From: Chloroflexota bacterium
Lineage (GTDB): Bacteria > Chloroflexota > Ktedonobacteria > Ktedonobacterales > JACDGC01
NCBI GenBank assembly: GCA_021812265.1
Contig: JAKAOI010000058.1
Span: 1 to 9,464, forward strand
Length of the DNA stretch: 9,464 bases
Reading direction: 5' to 3'
Part shown: positions 1 through 6,037 of the stretch, piece by piece
Layout: every line of letters begins with the position of its first letter
Numbering within the stretch: position 1 is the stretch's first letter
Translations under genes and position numbers: made by a program
Notes under the pieces: generated by a model
What the model saw: only the letters and a program-made list of their open reading frames with translations
Databases searched by the model: none
Told to the model about the DNA's origin: nothing

Positions 1-1
1 G

Positions 2-1123
2 ATCTTAGATCCTTCCGGATTGGCTGCCGCAACCTCGGCAGATTTAATTATTCCCAATACTGAAAAAGACACCATTGCCGAAAAAGTCACCGATTATAAT
101 CAGCCGGTTACTTCGCACAAAGCAGACGCAAACACTCCACATAGTGTCCCTATGACAATTCTGCCACATACAGCGTTTCCATCCGCGGAAAATCCCGATA
201 TATTGATGGCTCGGCTTATCGGTAAAACCCGCGCGCAAATAAAAGTGCAAGATGGCTGCGATAATCGCTGCACATACTGTATTGTGCCAATGGCGCGAGG
301 TAATTCGCGCAGCCGCTCGATCGAAGATATTATCGCGTTCGTGCGCCGGAAGCAAGAAGCAGGTATACAAGAAATTGTACTGACGGGTGTTCACCTCGGC
401 GATTATCATACCGCTGACGGCGCAGATTTAGGTGATTTATTGCAGGCGCTGCTTCGCGAAACGGCTGTTCCGCGCATTCGTGTTTCCTCTCTGGAGCCAG
501 AGGATTTTCAGATTGCGTGGCTGAAAATTTGGGAAAATCCTCGCATGTGCCGCCATCTGCATTTACCTATGCAAAGCGGCAGCAATACTATCTTGCGCAA
601 GATGGCGCGCAAATATCTGCGCGCAAGATACCGCGACATTATCCAAGCGGCCTATAGCGCCATTCCCGGCTTGGCCGTTACAACCGACATTATTGTCGGC
701 TTTCCCTCTGAAAATGATGAAGATTTTGCGCAAACATATGAGCTGTGCCAAGAATTAGAATTTGCTAAAATTCATGTGTTTCGCTACTCGCCGCGAAACG
801 GCACTGCCGCAGCGCGCATGCGCGGCAAAATCAGCAGTGAAACAATGCGCGACCGATCGGATGCGCTGCTGGCGCTGAACGACACACTTTCCGAACAATT
901 TCGCCGGCGCTTTTTGGGAGCCGAAACCGAGGTTTTATGGGAGGCGCGCCGCCCCGATGGGTGGGAAGGTTTAACTGACAATTACATTCGGGTTTTTTGG
1001 GATGAAACCAAAGCAGCCGTTCAAGGAGACATGCGGCACAAAATCACAAAAATGAGACTGGAATCTCTCTACGAAGATGGGATAATTGGGGTATTTTTAG
1101 ATCCAAATGTGCTACAATATTGA
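2..1123 (+). CDS. mtaB: tRNA t(6)A37 methylthiotransferase MtaB-like, 5' end outside window
   Basis: A radical-SAM methylthiotransferase, expected to convert N6-threonylcarbamoyladenosine at tRNA position 37 to its 2-methylthio form in the cytoplasm, using two 4Fe-4S clusters. The reading frame is open to the left edge, so the N-terminal MTTase domain, with the cysteines for the auxiliary cluster, is mostly missing. Visible in order: the end of that domain (IPNTEKD), the radical-SAM cysteines C-x3-C-x2-C in GCDNRCTYCIVP (codons at 257, 269 and 278), then LTGVHLGDY, RVSSLEPEDF, HLHLPMQSGS, TTDIIVGFPSE and a C-terminal TRAM-like stretch ending in GLTDNYIRV. LTGVHLGDY and the SSLEP motif favour MtaB over MiaB or RimO. 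About 373 residues are seen; the full family length is about 430-450. A TTG at 20 would be a false internal start because the homologous frame continues upstream. Family assignment is firm; the exact subtype is inferred from motifs. Confidence 0.9.
   Translation: MLDPSGLAAATSADLIIPNTEKDTIAEKVTDYNQPVTSHKADANTPHSVPMTILPHTAFPSAENPDILMARLIGKTRAQIKVQDGCDNRCTYCIVPMARGNSRSRSIEDIIAFVRRKQEAGIQEIVLTGVHLGDYHTADGADLGDLLQALLRETAVPRIRVSSLEPEDFQIAWLKIWENPRMCRHLHLPMQSGSNTILRKMARKYLRARYRDIIQAAYSAIPGLAVTTDIIVGFPSENDEDFAQTYELCQELEFAKIHVFRYSPRNGTAAARMRGKISSETMRDRSDALLALNDTLSEQFRRRFLGAETEVLWEARRPDGWEGLTDNYIRVFWDETKAAVQGDMRHKITKMRLESLYEDGIIGVFLDPNVLQY
1107..1118 (+). promoter_or_regulatory. Candidate extended -10 promoter for the 89-residue gene
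   Basis: TGCTACAAT (1110-1118) is an extended -10 element with five of six matches in the hexamer. It lies over the last codons of the mtaB-like gene. Transcription would start near 1125, about 40 bases before the start codon at 1166. No good -35 hexamer is present at 16-18 bases, which is tolerated for extended -10 promoters. It would let the small gene be transcribed apart from the upstream gene. Confidence 0.4.
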
Positions 1124-1165
1124 CATTGAGAGGTTCTTGAATAACAATAACTGAGGCGCTTATCT

Positions 1166-1435
1166 ATGGGTATTATTATTTCTATCGCAGAATATAAAAA
1201 GAAACGCTGTATCGACGCATTAATACAGCATATCGGTCTTCCTCAGTATTGTGATGAATGTGGCGGCGGTGACGAATTTGATGATTTTGCAGAATATACA
1301 GATTTTGATGAAAACGATTTATACACATTAAGCGCAGAAGCTTCAGGGCCGGCAATCTCTGCAACATATACCCAACCACGCCCAGCGCAGATTATTCCGT
1401 TTCCCGCTAAACCCAAAAAACGCGCGCGCAAATAA
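1166..1435 (+). CDS. Hypothetical protein, 89 residues, acidic core and basic tail
   Basis: I do not recognise a family. The ATG at 1166 has a GAGG SD at 1153-1156 with 9-base spacing. The protein begins with a short hydrophobic, basic stretch (IIISIAEYKKKR), then carries C15, C29 and C32. C29 and C32 form one CxxC pair (CDEC). A strongly acidic segment follows at about residues 36-51, then a Pro-rich linker and a basic end (KPKKRARK). The charge separation and single CxxC suggest a small cytoplasmic protein that may bind a metal or a nucleic acid, but this is inference. It lies 42 bases after the mtaB-like gene on the same strand and 168 bases before accD. Hairpin and promoter candidates in that gap suggest it is not tightly coupled to accD. 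Its codon use looks like that of its neighbours. Confidence 0.7.
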   Translation: MGIIISIAEYKKKRCIDALIQHIGLPQYCDECGGGDEFDDFAEYTDFDENDLYTLSAEASGPAISATYTQPRPAQIIPFPAKPKKRARK

Positions 1436-1436
1436 C

Positions 1437-1456
1437 TCTGCGCATATAGGCGCAGA
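1437..1456 (+). terminator. Hairpin just after the 89-residue gene, weak terminator candidate
   Basis: TCTGCGC (1437-1443) and GCGCAGA (1450-1456) pair perfectly as a 7-base stem with a 6-base loop, two bases past the stop codon. The sequence after it is rich in T and C (TTCCTTGTTTCTTG) but has no clean T run, so termination would be partial. Confidence 0.4.
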
Positions 1457-1473
1457 ACATTCCTTGTTTCTTG

Positions 1474-1485
1474 TATGCGCGCATA
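1474..1485. repeat. 12-base perfect palindrome
   Basis: TATGCGCGCATA is fully self-complementary. It sits between the hairpin at 1437-1456 and the proposed accD promoter. It could be a dimer-binding site or chance; GCGC-rich words are common in this DNA. Confidence 0.3.
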
Positions 1486-1519
1486 TGGGAACTACTTTTA
1501 AACGTCTAACCCTCCACAC

Positions 1520-1548
1520 TTGACTATTTTGCCATTTTGATCCACTAT
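1520..1548 (+). promoter_or_regulatory. Candidate promoter of the accD-accA unit
   Basis: TTGACT (1520-1525, five of six -35 matches) is followed after 17 bases by CACTAT (1543-1548, only three of six -10 matches). The spacing is ideal but the -10 is poor, so an activator may help or the real -10 may lie elsewhere. TGACTATTTTG (1521-1531) recurs exactly in the tetR operator at 5259-5269. A small imperfect hairpin in the leader pairs GAAAGAGA (1551-1558) with TCTCTTC (1564-1570). Confidence 0.4.
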
Positions 1549-1603
1549 GTGAAAGAGATATTTTCTCTTCAGCAAGAGCATTTCAAACACCAGGAGTGTC
1601 ATC

Positions 1604-2473
1604 GTGCGAGATATTAACCAAGCAGACTCAAAATTTGCCGCAAACGGCGACTCGTTAAACGGCGGTTCACCGGAAAAACGCCGCGAAGTGCCGCCAGATT
1701 TATTTATTAAATGCCCAAAATGCCGTGAAATGCTGCTTTCACGAGACCTCACCCTAAAAGTCTGCCCACGATGCGGCCACCATTTTAGATTAACCGCAAA
1801 AGAGCGAATTTCTTCCGTCTTAGATGATCCGGATCGCTTTATTGAATTGGACACAGATATTAAATCATCCGATCCGCTGCAATTTGTCAGCAAATCTCAG
1901 GCGTATAGCGCAAAACTGGCCGATATTGAAAAAAGCACCGACCTCACCGATACCATTGTAACCGGAATGGGACATATCGAAGGTATTCCGGTTTCCTTAG
2001 CGGTTATGGATTTCCGCTTTATCGGCGGCTCTATGGGGGCGGCAACAGGTGAACGCATTACCCGAACCTTCGAACGCGGCATCCAGCATCAATGCGGCGC
2101 CGTTATTTTCACCGCATCCGGCGGCGCCAGAATGCAAGAAAATTTATTTTCTTTATTCCAAATGGCTAAAACAACCGCTGCGCTTACCAAACTTTCTGCC
2201 GCTAAACAGCCTTTTATATGCGTGCTGACCGACCCCACAACCGGCGGCGTTACCGCCAGCTTTGCCGCGCTGGGTGATATTATCCTTGCCGAACCCGGCG
2301 CATTGGTTGGTTTTGCCGGCCCTTTGGTTATCGAGCAGGCGCTGCACCAAAAGCTGCCGCCCGATACCGACACATCAGAATTTGCGCTGGCGCATGGCAT
2401 GATAGACGCAGTGGTGGATCGGCGCAGCCTGAGGCCAACATTAGGGCGAATTTTACGGTTATATGGCGGATAA
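1604..2473 (+). CDS. accD: Acetyl-CoA carboxylase carboxyltransferase subunit beta
   Basis: The beta subunit of the carboxyltransferase component of acetyl-CoA carboxylase. With AccA it moves the carboxyl group from carboxybiotin on AccB to acetyl-CoA, giving malonyl-CoA, the first committed step of fatty-acid synthesis in the cytoplasm. The protein has 289 residues, against about 300 for E. coli AccD. An N-terminal zinc ribbon is complete: C37, C40, C54 and C57 (CPKC and CPRC). The crotonase-like core has GGSMGAATGERITR (141-154), ASGGARMQEN (171-180), LTDPTTGGVTASF (208-220) and GFAGPLVIEQ (236-245), all close to the E. coli motifs. The start is GTG at 1604, chosen because AGGAG lies at 1592-1596 with 7-base spacing. 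accA follows 45 bases after the stop, so the two are surely one transcript. The biotin carrier and carboxylase genes are not in the window. Confidence 0.96.
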   Translation: MRDINQADSKFAANGDSLNGGSPEKRREVPPDLFIKCPKCREMLLSRDLTLKVCPRCGHHFRLTAKERISSVLDDPDRFIELDTDIKSSDPLQFVSKSQAYSAKLADIEKSTDLTDTIVTGMGHIEGIPVSLAVMDFRFIGGSMGAATGERITRTFERGIQHQCGAVIFTASGGARMQENLFSLFQMAKTTAALTKLSAAKQPFICVLTDPTTGGVTASFAALGDIILAEPGALVGFAGPLVIEQALHQKLPPDTDTSEFALAHGMIDAVVDRRSLRPTLGRILRLYGG

Positions 2474-2518
2474 TCTCATTCGGTTATTACCGCATTGATG
2501 AGTAAGGGGTACATAAAT

Positions 2519-3484
2519 ATGACATACGATTTGGATTTTGAAAGGCCGCTCGCCGAACTGGAAAAACGCATTCAGTCTTTGCGAAGCAAGCGGCCAGAAA
2601 AAATAAACACCAGCGAAATCGCTTCCTTGGAGCAAGAGTTAAGCGAACGCACCGCCGAGATATACTCCGGCTTAACGCCGTGGCAGCGTGTGTTGGTTGC
2701 GCGCCATAAAAATCGCCCTTACACTGCAGACTATATCCGGTTTCTTTTTAACGATTTCTTTGAAATGCGCGGTGATCGCGCCTTCGGTGATGACCACGCC
2801 ATTCTTACCGGTATTGCTTCGTTTAATGGGCAAACCGTGGTAATTATTGGAAACCAAAAAGGCAGAGATATTAAAGAAAAACAAGAGTGTAACTTTGGAT
2901 TGGCGCATCCCGAAGGATATCGCAAAGCGCAGCGGGTTATGCAACACGCGGAAAAATTTGGCTTCCCCGTCATTACTTTTGTAGATACCGCCGGCGCATT
3001 CCCTGGGCTGGAATCAGAAGAACGCGGCATATCCGAGGCCATTGCCGATAATTTGCTGCTGATGGCTGTTCTGCGCACACCAATTGTCTCCATTGTTATC
3101 GGTGAAGGCGGCAGCGGCGGCGCTTTGGGAATCGGCGTAGCAGACCGCACCCTGATGATGGAAAACAGCGTTTACACTGTTGCCGCGCCGGAAGCCGCCG
3201 CATCAATTTTGTGGAAAGACAGTTCTTTCGCGCATCAGGCTGCCGAGGCAATGAAAATTACCGCAGATGATCTGTATCATTTAAAACTTATCGACGGCAT
3301 TGTGCCCGAACCGATCGGCGGCGCCCACAAAGATCCGCGAACGGCGGCAAACTATGTCGGAGAGGCGTTAAAAGAAGAAATGCGCTACGTTCAAGCTATT
3401 TCGCTGGATATGCTGCTGGAACAGCGCTACCAAAAGCTGCGCAGCATCGGCGCGCCGGATTCGTTAGCCGCGCTGAAGCGATAG
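2519..3484 (+). CDS. accA: Acetyl-CoA carboxylase carboxyltransferase subunit alpha
   Basis: The alpha subunit of the acetyl-CoA carboxylase carboxyltransferase; it pairs with AccD to form the active site that makes malonyl-CoA. The start is ATG 2519, not the in-frame TTG at 2495. AAGGGG (2504-2509) lies 9 bases before it, and the resulting N-terminus MTYDLDFERPLAELEKRI aligns with the start of E. coli AccA. This gives 321 residues, against 319 in E. coli. Visible motifs are RPYTADYI, GNQKGRDIKEK (about 112-121), DTAGAFPG (156-163), the oxyanion-type glycine run GEGGSGGALGIG (195-206) and LIDGIVPEPIGGAH. No frameshift or missing key residue was seen. It is the last gene of the acc unit, and a strong terminator follows 66 bases after the stop. 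Confidence 0.97.
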   Translation: MTYDLDFERPLAELEKRIQSLRSKRPEKINTSEIASLEQELSERTAEIYSGLTPWQRVLVARHKNRPYTADYIRFLFNDFFEMRGDRAFGDDHAILTGIASFNGQTVVIIGNQKGRDIKEKQECNFGLAHPEGYRKAQRVMQHAEKFGFPVITFVDTAGAFPGLESEERGISEAIADNLLLMAVLRTPIVSIVIGEGGSGGALGIGVADRTLMMENSVYTVAAPEAAASILWKDSSFAHQAAEAMKITADDLYHLKLIDGIVPEPIGGAHKDPRTAANYVGEALKEEMRYVQAISLDMLLEQRYQKLRSIGAPDSLAALKR

Positions 3485-3517
3485 CAATACCGGGTTTTCC
3501 GCCGATATTTGCTAACC

Positions 3518-3536
3518 CTAGATCTACTCTAGATCT
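3518..3536. repeat. Two direct copies of CTAGATCT
   Basis: CTAGATCT occurs at 3518-3525 and again at 3529-3536, an 11-base period, between accA and its terminator. Each copy contains the palindrome AGATCT. No function is apparent; it may be a small slippage duplication. Confidence 0.5.
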
Positions 3537-3550
3537 GCAAACATACACAG

Positions 3551-3584
3551 CAGGGGCGGCCTCTTGGTCGTCCCTGTGCGTTTT
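3551..3584 (+). terminator. Rho-independent terminator of the acc unit
   Basis: CAGGGGCGGCC (3551-3561) pairs with GGTCGTCCCTG (3566-3576) to form an 11-base stem with two G-T wobbles and a TCTT loop. Four bases later comes TTTT (3581-3584) and then TC. This is a GC-rich stem with a short T tract, right after accA. It lies between convergent genes, so it may also slow transcription arriving from the opposite strand. Confidence 0.85.
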
Positions 3585-3675
3585 CTCATGAGAATTTGTC
3601 AAAATACCAAAACACCACCACCGAACTTCATCCCCAAAACACACTGCAAAATTATAACTGTCGCTCAATAAACTG

Positions 3676-4623
3676 CTACGGCGTTGCAGTGACTGTCGGC
3701 GATGAGCTTGCGGTAGGTGTGGCCGCCGGCTGAGACGCGGTAATAAATTGCTGACGCAGATTTAAAACATTATTCACATATTGCCAATTGATTATGCCAT
3801 ATTGCGCCATGGTCCCCACACCCTCGTTATACGCGCTGATTAAAATATCACGAAAGGTTGCCCCATCGGTTGCGCCGGGCCATACAGTATCGCCGGTGCA
3901 GGTTTGCCCCGATGGCATTCCCGCATTGCAATAAGGAAGGTAGTAATTATACAGCCAGCTTACCATGGAAACCCCCAATTGAATATTGCCGCTCAATGTA
4001 AAGGGTGAATAATTTGTGCCGTTTTGCTGATTCAGCCATTGCGTTGTCTGCGGCTGAAGCTGCATAACCCCCACACCACCATCACACGCCTGCACATTCT
4101 CTTGCCAGCCGCTTTCCTGCCATGCTATCGCTTCCACCAATACATACTGAATATCATATTGATTTGACGTAGAAACAAGCGCCTGCTGCACCTGATCAAA
4201 AGTAGGATTTTGTCCCGGTAGCACTGTATAGCATTTTGGCTGATAGGGCTGACCATTATTACATACCGGAATGGTTGCCTGCGCGGGAACTCGCTGCGCA
4301 GAAGGCGTGGGATTCAGCGCGCCAGATGGCACGGTAGAGGTTGGACAAGGTGTTACAGTTTGCGAGGCCAGCGCATTAGCAACATTGAAATGCAGCCCAA
4401 CAGGTGGCATAAGCGTCAAATTGGGTTTTGGAATGCCCGGAACAGGATGTCCCATTGCAGATGATTGATTTGATAATCCGGATCCCACCGCCCCCCAAAT
4501 AATTCTGCCACTAAACACTAACGTCAGCAAAATGGCAAGCAGTATCAGCGCGCTTATTGCTGTAACAATAATTGCGGCAATTAAGCCGCGATTTTGTGTT
4601 CCGATCGGTTTCGGCGCATACAT
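3676..4623 (-). CDS. Membrane-anchored SLT/lysozyme-like lytic transglycosylase
   Basis: Probable cell-wall enzyme that cleaves the glycan strands of peptidoglycan outside the membrane. The 315-residue protein has a short basic N-terminus, one hydrophobic segment at about residues 14-37 acting as an uncleaved signal anchor, and a Pro/Thr/Ser-rich spacer up to about residue 140. A goose-lysozyme/SLT-type domain follows at about 145-275. Its key parts are AIAWQESGWQ with the likely catalytic Glu170, GGVGVMQLQPQT (182-193) and SAYNEGVG (263-270). The tail (297-315) is low-complexity Thr/Ser/Pro/Ala. Cysteines at 121, 131, 180, 232 and 242 could form disulfides, fitting an exported protein. The ATG at 4623 has GGAGG 12 bases upstream, which is rather far, but no better start is seen. 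It converges on accA and stands alone. The domain is clear; whether it acts in wall turnover, secretion or predation cannot be told. Confidence 0.85.
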   Translation of the reverse strand: MYAPKPIGTQNRGLIAAIIVTAISALILLAILLTLVFSGRIIWGAVGSGLSNQSSAMGHPVPGIPKPNLTLMPPVGLHFNVANALASQTVTPCPTSTVPSGALNPTPSAQRVPAQATIPVCNNGQPYQPKCYTVLPGQNPTFDQVQQALVSTSNQYDIQYVLVEAIAWQESGWQENVQACDGGVGVMQLQPQTTQWLNQQNGTNYSPFTLSGNIQLGVSMVSWLYNYYLPYCNAGMPSGQTCTGDTVWPGATDGATFRDILISAYNEGVGTMAQYGIINWQYVNNVLNLRQQFITASQPAATPTASSSPTVTATP

Positions 4624-4656
4624 ACAGTTTCTCTGCCTCCATGTTTCTAGTCCCTG

Positions 4657-4665
4657 TTTATACCA
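4657..4665 (-). promoter_or_regulatory. Candidate extended -10 promoter of the transglycosylase gene
   Basis: Read on the minus strand, this is TGGTATAAA, an extended -10 element (TGn then five of six matches). It would start transcription near 4650, about 27 bases before the start codon. No convincing -35 hexamer lies upstream. Confidence 0.35.
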
Positions 4666-4794
4666 GTTGACTGAAAATTACTATAGACCTAAACCTTAAA
4701 AAGGAATACGGGGAATGTGGGGACACCTCTTGCCGTATGCTTCGCTTTTGCTCAGGTCTCCAGTACTTCGAATCATCAATATCCCTGCTTTTTG

Positions 4795-4817
4795 CGTTGA
4801 TGGCTGCGCCATCAACG
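4795..4817. repeat. Perfect 10-base inverted repeat (hairpin)
   Basis: CGTTGATGGC (4795-4804) and GCCATCAACG (4808-4817) pair without mismatch around a 3-base loop. It is followed 12 bases later by a second hairpin. Such paired hairpins in a gene-poor stretch are typical of dispersed intergenic repeats, though no second copy is in this window. Confidence 0.75.
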
Positions 4818-4829
4818 AGAAGAGAGAGC

Positions 4830-4859
4830 GGAGGCAGCGCCTCCACACCTCTGTTTTTT
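4830..4859 (+). terminator. Hairpin with T6 run on the plus strand, no clear cognate gene
   Basis: GGAGGC (4830-4835) pairs with GCCTCC (4839-4844) around an AGC loop, and a run of six T follows at 4854-4859. It looks like a loose terminator, but the 9-base gap before the T run is long. No plus-strand coding gene ends upstream, so it would end either an unseen RNA or belong to a repeat element. Confidence 0.35.
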
Positions 4860-5007
4860 GATTCCCGGTGATGTTGCATTATTGCTCTGCCGGATCTTTA
4901 ATGCGCAAAGGCTGAGCCAAAATATCATCACAAGGTATATTGCAATGACGCTGCCCAAGCGCTGCATTAAAGCGCTAGCCTGTTTGCTGAAATAAATCAC
5001 TTCTAAG

Positions 5008-5016
5008 AGTATATCA
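5008..5016 (-). promoter_or_regulatory. Possible extended -10 on the minus strand
   Basis: On the minus strand this reads TGATATACT (TGn plus five of six -10 matches). It would start a transcript near 5000, right at a GTG that opens a 62-residue frame with one hydrophobic segment running to 4812. No -35 is evident. Confidence 0.25.
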
Positions 5017-5021
5017 TATTT

Positions 5022-5168
5022 TTATTTCAGATCTTTTACTTCATCCATATAGCGCATGGTTAAAATCATGGAAACCCAAGCTAACACATGCAATATAAGA
5101 TTGCGCTGCCGCATCGCCAATCCGCTTGCCTTGCGCCGCATACTATTGCTGCGGCAGATCCATCTCAT
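5022..5168 (-). CDS. Doubtful 48-residue ORF with one hydrophobic segment
   Basis: An ATG-started frame (ATG at 5168-5166) encodes 48 residues with a basic start (RRKASGLAMRQR), a hydrophobic stretch near residues 24-38 and an acidic end (MDEVKDLK). That layout could be a small single-span membrane peptide or the remnant of one. The SD is poor (GGG one base before the start). No family is recognised, and chance is quite possible. Confidence 0.2.
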   Translation of the reverse strand: MRWICRSNSMRRKASGLAMRQRNLILHVLAWVSMILTMRYMDEVKDLK

Positions 5169-5233
5169 ACCCGTGGCAGTCCCGCTGCATACGTAACGAA
5201 AATCACTATCCGCATGTGAACAAATTTCATCTC

Positions 5234-5262
5234 TTGACTTTTACCATAAAATATGGTATGAC
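5234..5262 (+). promoter_or_regulatory. Promoter of the tetR-ABC exporter operon
   Basis: TTGACT (5234-5239, five of six) is followed after exactly 17 bases by TATGAC (5257-5262, four of six). The spacer and -10 are overlaid by an inverted repeat, and a second repeat begins at the -10. The predicted start, near 5269, lies about 50 bases before the tetR ATG. A bound dimer would block RNA polymerase, as expected for autorepression. Confidence 0.65.
5242..5258. promoter_or_regulatory. Operator candidate 1 in the tetR promoter spacer
   Basis: TACCATA (5242-5248) and TATGGTA (5252-5258) are perfect 7-base arms around AAA. The 17-base palindrome fills the spacer between -35 and -10 and ends within the -10. 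That placement is typical of TetR-family operators, so the product of the next gene is the likely ligand. Confidence 0.65.
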
Positions 5263-5290
5263 TATTTTGATGAAATCAGTCAAATAGTCA
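5259..5290. promoter_or_regulatory. Operator candidate 2, nested inverted repeat over the start site
   Basis: TGACTATTT (5259-5267) and AAATAGTCA (5282-5290) are perfect 9-base arms. Inside them, TGAT (5268-5271) and ATCA (5275-5278) pair around GAA, so the whole is one long palindrome broken only by a 3-base GTC bulge. TGACT half-sites occur at 5235 and 5259, and AGTCA at 5278 and 5286. It covers the predicted transcription start. Confidence 0.65.
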
Positions 5291-5318
5291 ATATTGCAAA
5301 TTTTTCTTTGGGAACACT

Positions 5319-6032
5319 ATGGCAGAAAAACAAAATGCAAGCCCGCCGCTGCAGCAGCTTTCAGACGAGCAAAAATTGCGTGAAGAAAAAATCTTAGACG
5401 CTGCCACGGCGCTGCTTATCCGCTTTGGGTACCGCAAAACCACAATTGATGATGTGGCGCGCGAAGCTGGCGTTGGCAAAGGAACTATCTATTTGCATTG
5501 GAAAGACAAAATCAGTTTGTTCCGCGCCGTAATGATGCGTAACAACGTTTTAGTATACGATAACGTGCGGCAGCGCATTCAAGCCGATCCCAATGGAGGA
5601 TTATTTCATCGCACAATGATCCACGGAATGGCGGCAGCCCTGGAAAATCCGTTGATGACAATTCTGCTAAAAGGTAATTCAGATCTATACGCAAGTTTAA
5701 AAGATGTGTATGATCCACAAACAATGGGCGGACTGATAGCCGCGTCAGATTCATATTTTGAGCAATTGCAGAAAGAAGGACTCATTCGTTCTGATATTCC
5801 GCCCGCGATTATCAGCTATATGATCGCGATAATGAAAGTGGGTCTATTTAACACACCCGATATATATGGGCAGAATAATGTTCCAACCATTCAGCAAATT
5901 ACCGATTCACTCAGTGAAATTATCCAACGTTGGCTGGAACCCGGACAGATTCCACAATCTACATCCCAAGGAAAAACTATCCTTGGAGATTTTTTCAATA
6001 CCATAATTGAATACGGTAAACAGGAGTCATAG
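5319..6032 (+). CDS. TetR/AcrR-family transcriptional repressor
   Basis: A 237-residue regulator. The N-terminal TetR helix-turn-helix domain spans about residues 22-71: ILDAATALLIRFGYRKTT, then IDDVAREAGVGKGTIYLHWKDK with the usual GVGKGTIY recognition-helix pattern and an aromatic YLHW. The C-terminal ligand-binding half is not assignable to a known substrate. The extra 20 residues before the domain (Gln- and Pro-rich) are a little longer than usual. The ATG at 5319 has a weak SD (GGGA, 5-base spacing). It is the first gene of an operon with an ABC exporter; the ATPase gene starts 5 bases after its stop. Two inverted repeats over its promoter point to autorepression. The inducer is probably a substrate of the pump. 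A wider role at accD is suggested only by a shared 11-base word. Confidence 0.93.
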   Translation: MAEKQNASPPLQQLSDEQKLREEKILDAATALLIRFGYRKTTIDDVAREAGVGKGTIYLHWKDKISLFRAVMMRNNVLVYDNVRQRIQADPNGGLFHRTMIHGMAAALENPLMTILLKGNSDLYASLKDVYDPQTMGGLIAASDSYFEQLQKEGLIRSDIPPAIISYMIAIMKVGLFNTPDIYGQNNVPTIQQITDSLSEIIQRWLEPGQIPQSTSQGKTILGDFFNTIIEYGKQES

Positions 6033-6037
6033 TTTCG

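Larger units (their letters stand above)
4641..5233. other. Long non-coding gap with hairpins and doubtful small ORFs
   Basis: No gene with good support lies between the transglycosylase gene and the tetR promoter. The left part (about 4690-4870) holds two tight hairpins and a T run. The middle has two copies of AGCGCT (4958-4963, 4971-4976). The right part has a spaced inverted repeat, CTGCCGCA (5106-5113) and TGCGGCAG (5150-5157). Minus-strand frames give two short hydrophobic ORFs, listed separately or under findings. The gap may be an intergenic repeat element or gene remnants. Confidence 0.5.

Noticed and set aside
20..22. TTG at 20 as the start of the mtaB-like gene
   Set aside because: The frame is open and homologous to the family upstream to base 2, so the gene enters from outside the window; no SD precedes 20.
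1498..1893. 131-residue minus-strand frame over the accD start
   Set aside because: Antisense to the conserved zinc ribbon of accD; no family features and no start signals.
2495..2497. TTG/ATG near 2495 as accA start
   Set aside because: ATG 2519 has a well-spaced AAGGGG and gives the N-terminus expected for AccA.
2731..3150. 139-residue minus-strand frame inside accA
   Set aside because: Shadow of the accA reading frame, with Ser/Pro-rich composition typical of antisense frames.
4664..4673. CAGTTGACTG near the transglycosylase promoter as a further TetR half-site
   Set aside because: Only a 5-base match (TGACT) to the operator half-sites; too short to claim.
4658..4879. 73-residue minus-strand frame across the hairpin pair
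   Set aside because: Its codons are made of the hairpin repeats, it has no SD and no recognisable domain.
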